Positions 1-13,914 of a stretch of 64,000 nucleotides of DNA are shown here, piece after piece. The notes under the pieces are model-generated. The model saw only the letters and a program-made list of their open reading frames with translations, did no database searches and was not told the DNA's origin. The position numbers and the translations under genes are program-made. Positions within the stretch are counted from its first letter, which is position 1; each line of letters opens with the position of its first letter. This DNA comes from Podaxis mareebaensis (lineage: Eukaryota > Basidiomycota > Agaricomycetes > Agaricales > Agaricaceae): the NCBI GenBank assembly GCA_018524725.1, contig JAEUWP010000174.1:62001-126000 (forward strand), in the 5' to 3' direction.

Positions 1-3000
1 GGGGAGAGGTGCAGCTTCGTTCGGGAGGGCTTGTCTGAGGCCGGACATGTCGAATGGGTTGTCATCCTGTGCGGGTTTGGGAGGCGGAGGGTTGAGGCGC
101 ATAAGGCTGTCCATTGCGCGGTTCCAGAGGCGAAGCGATTGGAGTAGGAGTTCAATCGACATTGTCAGATCACCCTAAAAGAACCATCGGTAACTGGAGA
201 GGAATCAACCATGTGCGAGCCCGCTGACCTTGCAATGCTGAATCATTGCCACCGTTCGAGCAGCCAAAGCAGCTTTCTCGAGTCTTCTGACTCGCGCATG
301 GATGCGCTGAACCGTACTCCCACTCTTCTCGTCATACTCGATACGCTGGGCGACTGCCAGGGCTTCACAATACACACCAGAGCTGAAAGGATTTCAGAAG
401 ATAAGACAATGTATGCGTTGAACCAACTTTACCTCCGGGGTACGTTCTCAATCAACGCTAGAGATTCAGCGAATCGCAGCAGAAATATTGCGCAGGTCTC
501 ATCTGAGACATGCCCACTACGGACAGATTCGAGTGCTTGATTGAAAATCGACGTTGCGCGGCGTGTTTTACCGATCTTCATGTACTCATGCGCGAGATCC
601 AACGATGCCGATATGTATCCTGAATCGAGTCAGGACAGGATGGAAGGAAGCTCCGGGCAGGCATACCTTCGCAAATAGGACTTCCGTGCACCTCGGCAAG
701 CTTTCGAGACACATCTAGCAGCTGTACCTTAGGTAGGCTTAACGAGAGTAGACCAAGCACCCGCGCAACAGTTTCTACGAAACTCATAAGACCTGGAATC
801 AATGCCATGTTCCAACAACTCACGGAGAACGCCAGAAAATCTATTAAAATCATCAAACACCAACACCCGTTTCACAGCTTCTGCCTTGGTTCTCGGAGGA
901 GTAGCAACATTCAATGACATAGGCTGTAATACTGCAGGGAGAGCTGAGCAATTCAATCACTATAGCAATATAGAACAAACCTCCACGTTTTGGGCCCGGT
1001 GTTATAGCCTCCTTCCTCGTCGCAGACGTCACCTTTCTTATAGTCATAGTCGCAGTAGCACTCGAGGCCACCCTCGTCCTTGTTGTTCTTGTCGCAGTAG
1101 TGGCAGTGGCAGTTGCAGCCACTGTCCGTTTCCGTGCTGTTGCCTTCGCAGGTGGTTTCTGTGGGGTGAGTGACTTCGTGCCCACAACTACTTTCGGACT
1201 ACCAGCTAGCGGTTTAGCGAATGTCGAGCGCAGGATGTGACATGCCTGTTCAACGTGGTTGGCGAAGAGCGGGACCTGATTAGGGATGGCAGCTCGGTGG
1301 GCATGTAGTGCTAGCCAGAGGTGTCCAAGGGCTTGGTATTGCGCTCGATAGGGCTCGAGTTCAGAATCTGCACCTAAGGTCTACGAATCAGGTAAGCCGA
1401 CTAGTCAAAGTAACTAAAACTGAAGAATCACCTCTACAGAAAGACGACTTTCCACCTCTTGAGCCATGGCCTGGATATGCCCAAAAGCCGGGACATCATC
1501 TGCCCGGTACAGTGCCTCTAGAAGCCGCAATGTCACCCGGGCGCGTCGAACAGGCATCTTGGCTTCCCCATCATACACCTTAAGACCGCTCTCCAATAAC
1601 GACCGGATGGCTCGTTGCATTGACTCCTTGGAGCCCCGCTGTTCCAGACTATCGATTTGTTGTTCTATTAGGATACCCACAATTCGGGGATCTTTGAGGA
1701 CATCGTCGGTTGCCCATTTAGATAGCGAATGCTGTAGTGAAACTTGTTCGGCTGATATCAGGAGCTCGTTCAGACCGATGTATGTAACGCGATCGATAAT
1801 GGTTGCGAGTTGCTTAAATTGATTGCTGGCCGAAGCAGACGCAAAGATTGAAAACGGAGGCGCTTTGTCGGACTCTCGGGCGAGGTCATAAAGGGAGTAA
1901 GGGAAGGCCACCAAGGATTGTAGGAATGAGATGTAAGCGTTCTGGGATGATTGTCATCTGGAGAAACGCTAATTTCCAACTCAGGATAACATACCTTCCG
2001 GTCCCCTATCTTCATATGACATATTCCCAATAGCTCCCAACGTCGAAACAAAGTCTCCTCCAGCTGCTTCCAACCCTCCTGTTCCCTGGCCTTCTCTTCA
2101 TGCTCGCCTTTCTCTCTGGAACGACGGGCAAGCGCTTTCCCGCCGATGGTGCATGCGTCCTTCAAGAAAGGGACAGCGGGTCCATGTCTTCCAGCTTGAT
2201 ACAGGCTCCCGGCGAAGTTATAGTATGCTCCGGACAAGCATCGTAGATAATTCCCTAATGGAACGCCCGATGGGTTAATGTTGGTAAGGATGGTGGTTGC
2301 TTTGGAGAGAATGTTGTGCGTAGCAATGTGCGTTTGGGGATCCTGGACTTTCAGCGTGAGTTTTGCGAGGATGAATAGTGAATCTAGAGTCCTTGTAGTG
2401 AAATCGGAAAGTGAAACTAGGACTTGAGACGAGAGTTTCAGCGCCAACATCTATAGTTCCATCAGAGGGCATCATCTGAAGCAGTATTCCACAACGTCAC
2501 CTCCTTAATAGTTAACTCCAATACGTTGGTTATAATCGAGAGCAGCTCCTTTGCCTTCGAAATAACCTGGTCATCATCCGTCACTGAAAATCGTTCAAGC
2601 CACGCAGAGATAATACGCCTGAGCCGTTCCAAAGCTCGATCAACCTTTCCTGCAGCGCGCTTCATCTCTGGCTCTGTTGCATCAGAAGCGACCAAGCTCA
2701 ACAGCGGGACTAATGATGTCGAGACATGCAACGCCTTGGAGCATGATTGTATTCTGTCCACCAGGTCGTCCTCTATAACCAATGAAACACTGCTCCAAAG
2801 CAGATAATATCATACTCACCCCCTGGCTTGCTCTTTTTCTCTTCCAAAGCCTCGTTAACAAGGGCAGTCACCTCGGAGATGAGTGCGTATAATTTGGCTC
2901 CAGCTGCAACGAGTTCGTTGGTCGCATGTTGTGACGAGGGTGAGGATGATGTTGGCTGTGTATTATCTTGTGAGTCCTTTGTCGTCGTAGCCTTGGATGA

Positions 3001-3015
3001 TGTTCTTTTGTGCAT
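1..3015 (-). CDS. Separase (N-terminal part, runs off the left edge)
   Basis: Separase is the caspase-like protease that cuts cohesin at anaphase. Only the N-terminal helical/TPR-like half is in the window; the C-terminal peptidase C50 domain would lie to the left of base 1. The chosen start is the first ATG of the leading exon (MHKRTSSK), since the frame upstream has no ATG. About seven exons can be followed. The most diagnostic stretch is near 2,100-2,300, where the frame reads LRCLSGAYYNFAG followed by LYQAGRHGPAVPFLK, a pattern I recognise from fungal separases. A low-complexity Thr/Ala/Arg-rich segment near 900-1,185 probably belongs to the protein. The last visible exon (1-170) reads LLLQSLRLWNRAMDSL, also separase-like. 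The assignment rests on family memory of the N-terminal region; without the protease domain it stays probable. Confidence 0.7.
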
Positions 3016-3775
3016 AGATGGAGAGATGCTCAACACCCTCAGACCCGATGTGCAGTGGCACCAAAATGGAACGCGTGCAAGCCAGAACTATGGGCACGTG
3101 ATAACCGCGTTATTTATCATCCCCATCTAGAGCAAACAGTATAACCCAAATAACTTTGCCGAATGCTCATCCTCAATCTTCCATTGATGCCAAAAAAATG
3201 GGTGGGGGGACAATTCCAGCATTCAACAATGACCTGACTTTTCGAGGTGGGGAAGTTGACCATGCACGGAATGGTCAATTGAGGGAAGCTGGCTTGGGGG
3301 AGGGGGGGGCGACGCTTGGACAGTTCAAAGAAAATGTGATTAAACAAGGTGTGAACTCTGGAATGACATTGATCACGGGGAGAATATGCTAGATCCAGGG
3401 CTCGCAATTGTCGGTGGGCTCGGCAAGCAGGTTGGCCACGCGAAAGTGGATTACTTTCGGGGGGAAGGTCAGGGAAGGGCCTCTGGTGAGCCAATCATTA
3501 GATCCATGCACGACATACGTATGTGACATTCTCAATGCGGGGGCTGAGCTCTGAGCACTGAGCAGTCGTCGTGGCCATTCCACTCGCCTGGCACATTCTT
3601 GAGATGGGGTGTGTTGTACTCGGTCTGATACCAATGTAATCATTCCTCTCATGAACCATTTCGGGGGAGGCGGCATTAAGCAGAGGTGTGTATGAGTAGG
3701 CGATAACAAGACATACTAATACAACAATCGAGTAAGGAAGCCCAAGATAACCGTATATCACAGCAACTGTCAAAA
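3016..3775. other. Intergenic region between separase and condensin genes
   Basis: This stretch lies upstream of the separase start and downstream of the condensin stop. Only short overlapping frames occur on both strands, with a G-rich run near 3,290-3,310. No gene is supported. It probably holds the separase promoter and the condensin 3' end. Confidence 0.5.
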
Positions 3776-6700
3776 TTACTCATCCTCATCTGCTTCCATA
3801 GCAGCCTGTCGAGCGGAAGGTTTCCGTCTTGTGGAAGCTATCGGATTTTTTTTTTCAGTCCACGTGGATTTAGTCGCCTGGCAAGTATGGACTGACCTTT
3901 TCTTGTCGCTCGTTTTCTCGCAGCCGCTTTTCGTTTCTCGACCAAGTTCTCGAGTACCTGGTCTTCTTCGCCTTGGTTTTTGTGCTCTTCCAAGATCTAT
4001 TTGAGTGTATGTGGTTGGTGCATAATTAGGACGGGCCACAGATGGATGTCGCACCTTCTCGAATTCATCCAGCTCTGTGTCAGGTTTATCCTTCGATTTA
4101 TTACTCCTCGCCTAGAAATTCGTCAACACAGAATCTCGCGAGCAAGCCACGGGACAGACCTTCGTAAGAATCTCGGTGAATCGCTCAAAGACGACTGGCT
4201 CATGCAACTTGTCCCGGTAGAACTGCAATCCTTCGATCAACTTCTTGACAGATCTCTCGCTCTTGAACGGCAACAAGGACAAGCAAAACGCAATGTCGCG
4301 CCATTGTCGTGGGTCATCTGAGAGCCGGAATCGCTGGCAGAGTTTTTCGACGATATTCTCAGCTTGTTTTTCCTGTTTTGAGTCACTAACCATACGACTT
4401 GGATAAAGGGACGCAGAAACCAACCTTGTCGATGAAGGTGAAAATGTAGCGCAGCGTATTCTGGAACATTTCTTCCTCAACTGCATGTTCTCCTGTCGAT
4501 AAGTGACTGATAACTAGAAATGGCCCTGTTAGTCAAGCGCTGAAATGCTCGAAGTCCACTCACCATCCGGCAAATTGTTATAAATCGCGTTCTCCTTTCC
4601 AGACAACTCTTTAAAGAACAGTTTGGCCAAATCTTGAATCCTTGCATCCGGATCCTCCAGACACTTGGCCATCTCTCCAAGTTGCCCTTTAACCTTCACC
4701 ATACCATTCAGAATCAAATGCGTCAACACCATCAACGTGTTCTTCTTCACTTGCACCACGCCATCCGACAAGCCTTTGTACAACTCGTTCGAGTTCTCGT
4801 CAATGATAGACGAGAACGACACGGCAATGTCTCCGAGGGCAATGACGACGTTACTCCTGATAGTTGAATCTTTCGACGTTTCGAGAATCTTGAAGAGGAG
4901 GCGGTGATGCTCCTCGCAGAATCTCGGGCTTACGCAGAGGAATTTACTAAAAGCAATCGTAGCCGTTGTTCGGAGAAGTGGGCTCTGATCCACCAGCGTT
5001 AGCATACGATCAGGCGGCAGAGGCGGCGAAACGAACCTTGTATCTGTGAGGGCTGCCGCATACATGCACCAGCATCGGTCCGTATAGAGATAATAATGAC
5101 TGCTCCCCAAACAACAATTCCGTTTCCCTCACGGCCTGGATTCGGTCTCCAATCTCATCTTCCGCATTTCCCGCGACTTGATCCAATTCCTCTCCATCCT
5201 TGTCCTTTGTGGATTTATTGCCCCCACTTGCTTGCTTCTCCGCTAACAAAACGACAGTTAGCTCTCTATCCGGGAACCTAGACGCGTATCTGTGCGTACC
5301 GGCAAGTTTCTCATCCTTTTGCCTCTTGCATTCCCTTTCCACGAGTTCCAGAAACACAATCTGCTTGATCGCAACATGTCCGACCACGAAGAACAACTGG
5401 CTCAGCTCAAATGCATCCCCAGTATCCTTCTTCCCTCCTTCACTACCTTGAGTTCCTTGCGTCTGTGTAGACTGCTGGGTAAATGTCATGTCAGCTTGTG
5501 ACATCGACACATCCCCATCTTGGTCCTGGTCCTCATCTTCATCTTTCTTTCCATCCTCTTCACCCTCCCCTCCACCCTCTTCCTTATCCTCCTGCATTCT
5601 TTCGTCCTCTTCACCCTCATCCCGATTTTCCTTTGGCCCAAACACTCTCCTCGTCAACTTTTTAATCAGACTCGCGCACCACTCATCTGGGTGCTCGCCC
5701 AAAGCATACACGGTATTAATAGCCTGCTCAGCCAGCCCAAACCAGTCTCTCTGCCTACACGGTCTCTCGACTGCCTTTTCCAACTTCACAAAGATTTGAG
5801 TGTCCATAGGGTACCGGACGGTATTATCTTGGAGCGAACCTTTAACTTTTTTCGCGCTTCCATTGAGCCGTTGGAGTGCAAGACAGGTGTATCGAGCGAG
5901 CGCGAGATCCTCCTATTCAAGACCTGTAAGCATATACCGTAAGAATGGTTTAACAATGTTCGTACTCTGCCGAGTTTGCCTAGGCCGACTTTGAGCATTG
6001 TATCGACATGATCCTCAAGAATGCTCTTTTTCGCCACGGCCAGCATTCCGATGATGATAATAGCCCCGCGACGTTGGGCGGCGGGTATCTTCTTGGATGA
6101 ACCTGAGAACCGTGGGTCGTAAGCGTCCAAGTCAGTAAGAGCACGAAGTAGTATACTTACTATATATCTGCCACAACTTCGCAATGACGTCGGGATGAAC
6201 CCTCTCCTCTTCCATCATAATCCTCATCATCTCCTCCAAACTCGTAAGGTCGGCCAATGTGCAGTCGAAAGTCCGCCTAATTCGATAGACTACATTAGTC
6301 TGTCAAAAAGAGGCATGTGTTTAGGATATACGCACTCAATCATATTCTTCGCGATACGGTTGACTTGTCCTTTTGCGTCGCCCGCCAACTCTGGGTCAGC
6401 TTCGAAGTACAACGAACAATAAACTTCGAGGAGTCGCTGACGGATGCCCTTCAACTCCTTCCCATCTTCTGAGGTCGAAGCGTTGTTATCCTTGACCCAG
6501 ATGAGATGAAGCATCTTCTGGATGCCGTCCTATATTCACATGGATCAGCGCTCATCAATAAACCTCTAATGAAACGAAAGGGCGGAAGCAACTCACCTTA
6601 GCACCCTCAAGCTCGTATTCATACGCAACCCTGAAAAACTCCATAGTCTCCAGCACCTCGGCTTTGTTCGTCGACCCAAGCAACTTCATCAGGGTCTCCA

Positions 6701-8820
6701 TCGAGTTCTCAATCTGACGTATGAACGTCAAGGCCTCCGCGTAATACTTCTTCTTGAGCCTCAAACGAAGGTGTTCGTCAGCCTCGAGGGCGGCGAGGGC
6801 GGCTTGCTCTTGGGTAAGAGCGTTCATATCGAGCTGAGATTTGCGAGGTTTCAGTTTCGACCCTTTGGTTTTCTTTTTCTCTTTGGGCGTTTGTTGGGAA
6901 TCTCCATCGACAGACATAGAGTCTTCATCATCTTCCTCCGAGTCGTCCGATTCTGCCGTCGCGCCTCCTTCGCCGTCTTCGTCAACGTCCATAGCGCTTT
7001 TATCATTACGGCGCTTCTTGGATCTAAAGGCATGAGCATCATATATGTGGTATAAAAGGACGTGTCCAACATACTTCTTGGTCTTCTTAGGGGTAGCATT
7101 TCCATCCTCACCCTCTTCACCCTCCTCTGCATCCTCACCCTCCTCATCCTCATCCTCATCGTCCTCACTTTCCTTCTCTCCCCCTCCTCCTTCACCCTCT
7201 TCCTCCTGCACCTCAACAGCCTTCCCAACTTTCCCTTCGACCTTCTCCAACTCCGATTTTACGGCATTGTACTCCCTATCCCACACCTCATGCTGCAATG
7301 CCCCACCGTGCATCATCCCATACGGGTGCGTGACAAGCAATTTGATCAACAAACTGACCGCCGCCTTCCGCACTGTAGCAGCCTTATCCTCCAGCGCAGC
7401 CGACGCAGCTCTCGTACTCACCAACCGCTGCTTAGGGAATTTGGGCGTTTGGATGTCGAAGATTTTTGAGAGGACTGCGAAAACCTTTGTGCGGACATAG
7501 GATGAGACGTCGAGGATACGCTCATGGAGGAGGTCGAACAGCCCATTGATTTTCTTTTGAGTTTGTTTAGCATCGGTATCGGAGTCCATGCTTGTAGCGA
7601 GTTCTTGGATGATGTAGCCAATCACCTCGACGATGGCTATTCGCATTGGGTAGGCCTTTAATGAACGTGAATGCGCGAAACAGGTTTTGAAGAAGCTCGA
7701 CGTACCTCAGAGTCTAATTGACCCAGTAGCAGACTTAACTGTTTTAGCACCGACCTTGGCGCGTATTCCGCGAACTTGACCAGGAATCTCGCGAAGTTTC
7801 TTGGCCCTTTATTATCCTGCGCGTTGAAAGTCTTTCCAGCAATCTCCCTCAGAATCTCGTCGCCCAATTGCGTGTGATCATACTGTGAAGCGAGAATATG
7901 TAAACATTCGGCGAGGACTTCAGGGAGGTGTTCGTAGAACTGGAGGTTCTGGATAATGTTGGTGTGTGCAGCGAGAATTTGATTGTGGTGTTTGACGGAA
8001 ACGCAGATGACTTTCTCCGCGCCAAGTTTGATCCCTTCAATCTTCATGTACTGCTCGTTTTCTAAAACGTAGTACGCAGGTTTGACCAAGCAGCTTCCCA
8101 GGTACGTCAGTTTGGAATCAACAGCACTAGCCAAGAGGGCTCACCTGACGAACGCTTCCCTCTCTGTGGTCGTAGTCCATATTCTCTGCCAGTGGTTCGC
8201 CAACCTCACCAACACCTTGCTGATCAAAAGCAGCGTCGGCGGGATCTGCGTCTCCCACGACCAATTCTCATCCATCCTAGCAGCGGCAGCTCTCGCGCCT
8301 CTCCCTGCACCAGCCTTTCCACCTCTCCCCCTTCTCGCTTTGGGCGCAGGCGCAGGTGGCCCATTGTCATCCTTGCTTTTAACTTTTTCCGCCGCAGTGA
8401 CGAACCATTGGAGCAGAAATGCAAAGAGCTCGAGTGGAATCCTGTGTGAGGCATAGGCCGCTTGATCACCAGACTCAATGTCGCGCATCGTACTCTCGAT
8501 CTCGCCTTGCAAGCCAGACGTGATCGAGTCGAGCACCTTGTTCATGACGGTGCCAGGCACGGAGCTTGAATATTTCAAGACGCTGCGAAAGACATCAAAG
8601 ACCTCTGGATCGCGGATAGCATCGCTCGAGTTGGCGACAGCTTCGACAGCAGCTGTTTATAATCTGTTAATTGGGTGTCCAGATTGCATAAGACGACGTG
8701 CTCACCTTCAAGGAGCCTTGTAGGGTCTTCTGATGAGAAGTCATGTTCGTTGGGTATTTCGTAGTTTTGTGAATCTTGAGCAAGCGCGTTGAGCTCGTCT
8801 TGTAGCTCAAAGCCATCCAT
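3776..8820 (-). CDS. CND1: Condensin complex subunit 1 (Cnd1/Ycs4/NCAPD2)
   Basis: HEAT-repeat subunit of condensin, which compacts mitotic chromosomes in the nucleus. The N-terminus (MDGFELQDEL at 8,820, then YEIPNEHDFSSEDPTRLLEG) matches the start of fungal Cnd1 proteins; an in-frame extension to 8,931 exists but looks less likely. The middle (6,555-7,646) carries HEAT-like helices around RIAIVEVIGYIIQEL and RKAAVSLLIKLLVTHPYG, then a very acidic Glu/Asp insert near 7,080-7,230. The conserved Cnd1 block is at 4,530-5,110 with RTTATIAFSKFLCVSP, SNVVIALGDIAVSF and VKKNTLMVLTHLILNGMVKV. The C-terminal tail (3,776-4,054) is basic and then ends acidic, as in the family. At least ten exons are joined by short introns. 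The gene is intact over its length, and its separase neighbour works in the same process. Confidence 0.88.
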
Positions 8821-10673
8821 CGTGGTCAAGGCTTCATTAGTCCTAATCACCACAAACTTGTTCAGACGCGTCAAGTCACGTGCAAGACGACGCGCGCGTA
8901 TCGTCACGTTGCCCGTCACAGAGCTCGACACCTTCCAACTCTTTTATTCCTCGATATCAATGTTTCTGACAATCAAAGGTATACCTGCCTACCGGCACTT
9001 GAAGCCTCTTCAACATAGACTCACAGGTTATTGACCGTCAATTTGGGTCCATATATGTCATCTCATTCAGTCGCAATATGCGAGTGCATCGGATCAATGG
9101 GCAACCCTCTGTCCGAGGGATACTTTTTGGACGTCTAGGATCGCCTCGCAAAGACTCACATTATCACAGGATCCTAAGCAGACTAGAAATGCATGCCTGG
9201 ATATTACTAATTTCTCACCCTTCTCACATTTATCCATACGCCCGTTCGGGAGCCGGTCAACGCTATCATCTCGAAGTCGATGTTGGAGGGACGCGCGACA
9301 GCGTGGATATCGTTCCAAGCCCAATTGTTACAGGTATTGCATCCGGCTTGACCATATCCCTCCGCTTGGTTACAATATCTGCAGCATCGCCTGACACAAA
9401 GCTGGAATATTTACGCGTGTCCGTATTGGCGTCATACCCTGGACTTTTATTTTAGCACGTTCCTCCTATCAACGTGGGTCAATCTTAAGAAGCACTTAAT
9501 GTCACTTTTGATCGTGCATAAGAACTAAAGGTACTCACCCAGCCGCCAGTCAATAAACGTCTGCTCATGAACAACGTCCTAGTCCTCTAGTGTAACAGTC
9601 GCAACTTTGTCGCCCAGAGTTTTCAAATACCCAACTAAGCACGGAAATCTCCTGCTAGACCTTCCGACATTAATCCAATATTGAAGGAGAGGAATGTAGG
9701 TCGGCATCAACAAGAAAACGCCACTCTGGCTGTCCACCCCGCGAAGATATTTTCCAGTACCGTCGATCCACATTTCAAAACTCACCTACTCTTCTGCCTC
9801 TGCTTCCTATGTCTTTCATAACAGGACTGGGAAGACAGAATGGTCGGGACGCTGTCAGGCAATACATGACATCATACGACCCGACTCCTGCGCGTTCCCA
9901 TTCTTCTCCTTTGCCTTCCTCCTCCCTCTCATTTCTCCCCTTCGTCACAATTGCCTTCGGCCCCGGCTTACTATCATCGCCGCTACCTCCGCCTCCGCTA
10001 TCGCCCAAACTCAGCTCGGAATCTCAAAGTCCGAGTCTTCTACCGCCCCCTACAGGCATCAGATGCATTTCCCGTTCCCACATCCAATTCTCAGCTATTT
10101 TCTCGTTCCTTTGACCACCCCCTCACCCGAACCCGTCACTCGCATGGATCCATCGCCATCCTCTTCTTCATCTGCACGCCACTGTCATTGTCATCACCAC
10201 CATGGTCACAGTTATATCAGGTAACGTTCATCAAACTCTTCACTACTCCCCCTTTCCGGTTCTTGCTGTTCCGCATTCTGACATGTGGTCCTTTCATCGA
10301 CGTTCTCGTCCAGCTGCGTCCCACGAGGAGCTCCATCCTGCCTGTTCCCCCTTCACCTTCTGACTCTGTTCCTTGGCTCCTTCGCGCATATATGCACCTA
10401 TGTGTATATATGCAGTGTCGACGAGGAACTCTGAAAGTGTAGGAGGAATGTGCGTATCGCGCGAAAAGTCGCGTTCTAATCAAAATCCATCCCGTCACGT
10501 TTCCGTACGTTGTGTCAGGCCTGACATATACAACGCGGGGAGCTGTATTTCTGGTCTTTTCGTGTCCAGGCGGATTGTTGGATATTTGTGAAGCTCGGGC
10601 GATGTTAAAATCCCACTTGATAATTGACAAATACCAATAAACCAGCTAACACCTCACCTTCTGTCCGGCACTG
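8821..10673. other. Gene-poor 1.85 kb between condensin and the Vps3-like gene
   Basis: No conserved protein is visible. A short + strand frame at 10,144-10,221 encodes a Ser-rich then His/Cys-rich peptide (HCHCHHHHGHSYIR) followed by a GTAACG donor-like site, but I cannot extend it into a convincing second exon. The remaining frames are short and show no family signature. The region must include the condensin promoter. Confidence 0.4.
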
Positions 10674-13600
10674 CTACGACTCTCCATCAACATCGTCGCC
10701 CTCACTTTCATTCTCGCGCTCACGCTCACCCCCATCCTCACGCTCATCCTCACCAGGACCCTCACTCCCTTCACGCTCAGCTTCCGCCGGTTCATTTAAA
10801 ACCAAACCCAACGCGCCAAGTGCTTTTTCATCCCCTGCCAGAAGCGATGGTGAAGGAGAAGGCATCTTCTCCCCCCCAGCAGCCAATTTGTCGGCAATCT
10901 CCTCAGCCTGCACATGCGCCGCTTTCTCATCTTCGGAGTCGGGTTCCTCAATGACACACCCTTGTTCACGGACGACCTCCCATGCACATGCGCGTGTCTG
11001 ACAGACATACATATTTTCAGTGATTAGAACCGGTGAAATGAACGAATCCACGCACAGTCAAGTTTTGTCCGGCGCTCAGGTTTTTTAATATCAAGTTCTC
11101 ATGGTAATTGTGTAATGTCCGTCTGAAGTATCGTGCCAAGAACGTTTCGAGGGAAGAGAGTGACCATTGTTCTGGTGCGAACGACACCACCTAAACGAAA
11201 GAAAGTATAATAAGACGCAGTTTTAGAGGGGCACAGACGGAAAGGGAAGTGAAGGAAAACCTACATCCATAACATCCAAATTCACACCCTGTGAATCCAA
11301 CAATCTCGTCGCGCGTTCTGCACCATGCGCCCTGTTGTGCCTCCATAAACCAACATGACTAAGGGACTAGGGCGAAGCAAAAAGACTTACACGTCACTCA
11401 TATAAACGCCTAGCAAATCCCTCAGTAAAGCCCTCTTCATACCCTCCTTCACACTCTTTTGCCTCACCATTGCCGGTGCCTCCAACCCCACGGCCACCTG
11501 CGGTCCCGTCACACCACCCACGCCTCCCCTTTTGCCGCGCCCTGAAGGCAGGGACGGTGGTTCAAACAGTCCAAAGTACCACTCCTTCAGACCTAGTCCT
11601 AGCCAGGGCGACGGCGACGAAAAATCAGCTGTGCTTTCGGCAATAGATAGCGCGACTTTAGCAGGCACCACCTCTCCACCTAGTGTACAATACACCTCTG
11701 CGGAGGTCGAGTCCCGGAGATCATGTACGAGCGTCGACAGTGCTGTTGTGTGGTTTGCGAGCTATATAGCGTCAGCTTAACCAAGGCTATCTCGTGTATG
11801 CTTCCAGGCGCACCTTGCCATCTAGAATGGCGCACTCCAATGCTAACGCGTTCATATTTCCTCCTTTTTGTTCCTTCTCTTGCACCTCCTCTTGTTCTCG
11901 CGTCTCCTTTGTCACCTCCTCTGGCGCCTTCTCTTGTTGCACACGCGTACTCGGTCTGGGTAGGCCCAGGCCCGCGAATAATCGTTCCTGCACGGCTTTT
12001 GCATCATACACCGCGCTCCCAGAGAGCACGAACACGGCTTTGAGGCGCACGCGTTTAGATGCAGAGTCTGGTGTCGTCGAAGCGAAATATGATAAGAACG
12101 GTTGTTGGTGATGTTGGCGGTGTGAGGGGGTACGGGAGAAGATTGGGGGCGATGGAAGCTGTATTGGCGATCGTGATTGCGATGGTTGTTGCGTAGATGA
12201 GGAGGGTAAGGAAGAGGGAGCGGATGGAGACGGGGAAGGGGATGGGGGTGTGCGTGGGAGGTGTGAGGGGGCTGTTGGACGTGTTGAGGCGTATGAGGAT
12301 GCTAGACGTGCATGATAAGGAAGTGTAAGAAAGAGACATATATATGCGTGTACGCGTACCTTTTGCGCGCCATAATTTTGATATTGATTCATCTTTTAGA
12401 CATTGCAGTAGGTCGTCAATACATGCAAGTGCCAGTCGTGTGTGCAAATCCGGCGACTGGTACATGCAATTAGTGCAAGTAGAATTGAGAAGGGGGTGTG
12501 GCGTACCATGTTGCGCTTTGTGAGGACCAGATACTCGAGGAACCGTCGGCCAGCTTCCCCGTTTGCCTCTGTAATTTGTTCAAGTAGCCCAAGCTCGTCT
12601 TCTTTATCCCGGTCTTGATCCCTGCGTTTGGGCATCTCTGCGGGAATAAGGAGCTATGCAAGTTTTTCAGCGTAGATCATTAACCAAAGTAGACGACGCG
12701 TACCCTCATTCCGCGGTCGACATCTCCCTTCCTCAACATCCAAAGACCCCACTTGACCTGCTGTGTCCGGTCCTTATTCGTTCTTGACTCCAGTAACGCG
12801 ACCATATCTTCTAACGGGTTCTGGATATCGGGGTCCTGGTATGTACCCTCGATGCAGCCGGCATAGAGTTCAATAAGCTTCTCTTCCTCCCCGCGTTGTT
12901 TATATAGGTTGGCGAGGGGTGAGAGGAGTCCGAGTGCTCTTAAAGAGGACTCGATCTCAGGTAGCACAACATCGTTGGATTCGGAGAGAAGCATTCGAAG
13001 GTTATCATGCCTGTTAAAGTAAGCGTAGAGCTTCGATAGGACCGTATCTACAACCTTGACGCATTGTTATCACGACTGCAGTTTCAGAGAGAATCCAATA
13101 CCCACCCGGGTAACCTCACTCCTTACATCCTCTTTCCTTTTCTCTACCCTCGCCCTTCTCCTCGATTTTTCCAGAAACACGAGCAACATTTCTCTCGCAG
13201 CCTCACCTAAGACCCTTCTTAGTTCGATAGCAGGCGGTGCTTCGCGGGTGTTGGGCGAGAGGTGCGGAGAGTAGTTCCTGACTATGTTCATTGCGACTGT
13301 TAGTTCCAGTAGAATGGAACACATGCGAAAGAGAAGAGGGAGATTGATGAGTTTGTCGTCATTGTCGGATGGTTCGGAAAGCAAATTAAACGGAGGTGGA
13401 CAAGGGGCTGGGGGTGTAGTAAGAGAGGGAAGAACACTCACTCAGATCGTCTATGTTTTTTTCTTCCGGCATGCGTTCCGCAACGCCAGAGTATACGTCG
13501 ACTTGGTCATCCGGTGAGAAGAGGTCTCCGCTCAGATCTGGGTAGTAGCTGACGAGGACACGCGGGTCGAGTGCGCCGTTGAACAGATTCTTGCCAGCAT

Positions 13601-13914
13601 CCTCGAATAGCGTTTCTCCGAAACACTTGAACCCAATAATCTGGTACACGTACTCCAGTTCCTCTGCCTAATCACACATATGTCACATTAACACGCAAAC
13701 ACGCCGAACCAGCCACGCGCGTACGCACCTCGTCTGGGTCAACAGTCAAGTTCCCCTCGAGCTTGCGTCTTCGCTGGTCCACGAGTACCGCAGCATCCTC
13801 TATACGATGACTGTCCAGCAATTCAGCGACCTGGTCTATTAGTGTGGAGGGTATTAGAGACGAAATGGCATTATTCTGGAGTACGAGGAGAGAGGAACGA
13901 GGGAAGGAGTGCAT
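10674..13914 (-). CDS. Vps3/TGFBRAP1-type tethering subunit lacking its CNH domain
   Basis: The family (Vps39 domain 1; Vps3/TGFBRAP1 in CORVET, Vps39 in HOPS) tethers endosomes and vacuoles. The frame starts MHSFPRSSLLVLQNN and continues LIPSTLIDQVAELLDSHRIE, then VYQIIGFKCFGETLFED and LDPRVLVSYYPDLSG, which is the Vps39-domain-1 core. Next come TPR/clathrin-like helices (12,680-12,994), the RVRLKAVFVLSGSAVYDAK block, WYFGLFEPPSLPSGR, and a C-terminal block VVSFAPEQWSLSSLETFLAR then NLSAGQNLT. It ends in an acidic Glu/Asp tail. The C-terminal blocks resemble Vps3/TGFBRAP1 more than Vps39. What is odd: the usual N-terminal CNH domain of several hundred residues is missing. An in-frame TAA sits seven codons before the ATG, and the divergent TBC gene starts only 116 bases away. 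Confidence 0.78.

Noticed and set aside
5483..5942. Several + strand Ser/Pro/Leu-rich frames
   Set aside because: Antisense shadows of another acidic stretch of the condensin gene (5,010-5,807, - strand).
7045..7500. Ser/Pro-rich + strand frames of 135-151 codons
   Set aside because: They are antisense to the acidic Glu/Asp insert of the condensin gene; reversed acidic codons give Ser/Leu/Pro runs.
8821..8931. Upstream extension of the condensin start
   Set aside because: An in-frame extension exists, but family members begin at the equivalent of MDGFELQ, so the downstream ATG was chosen.
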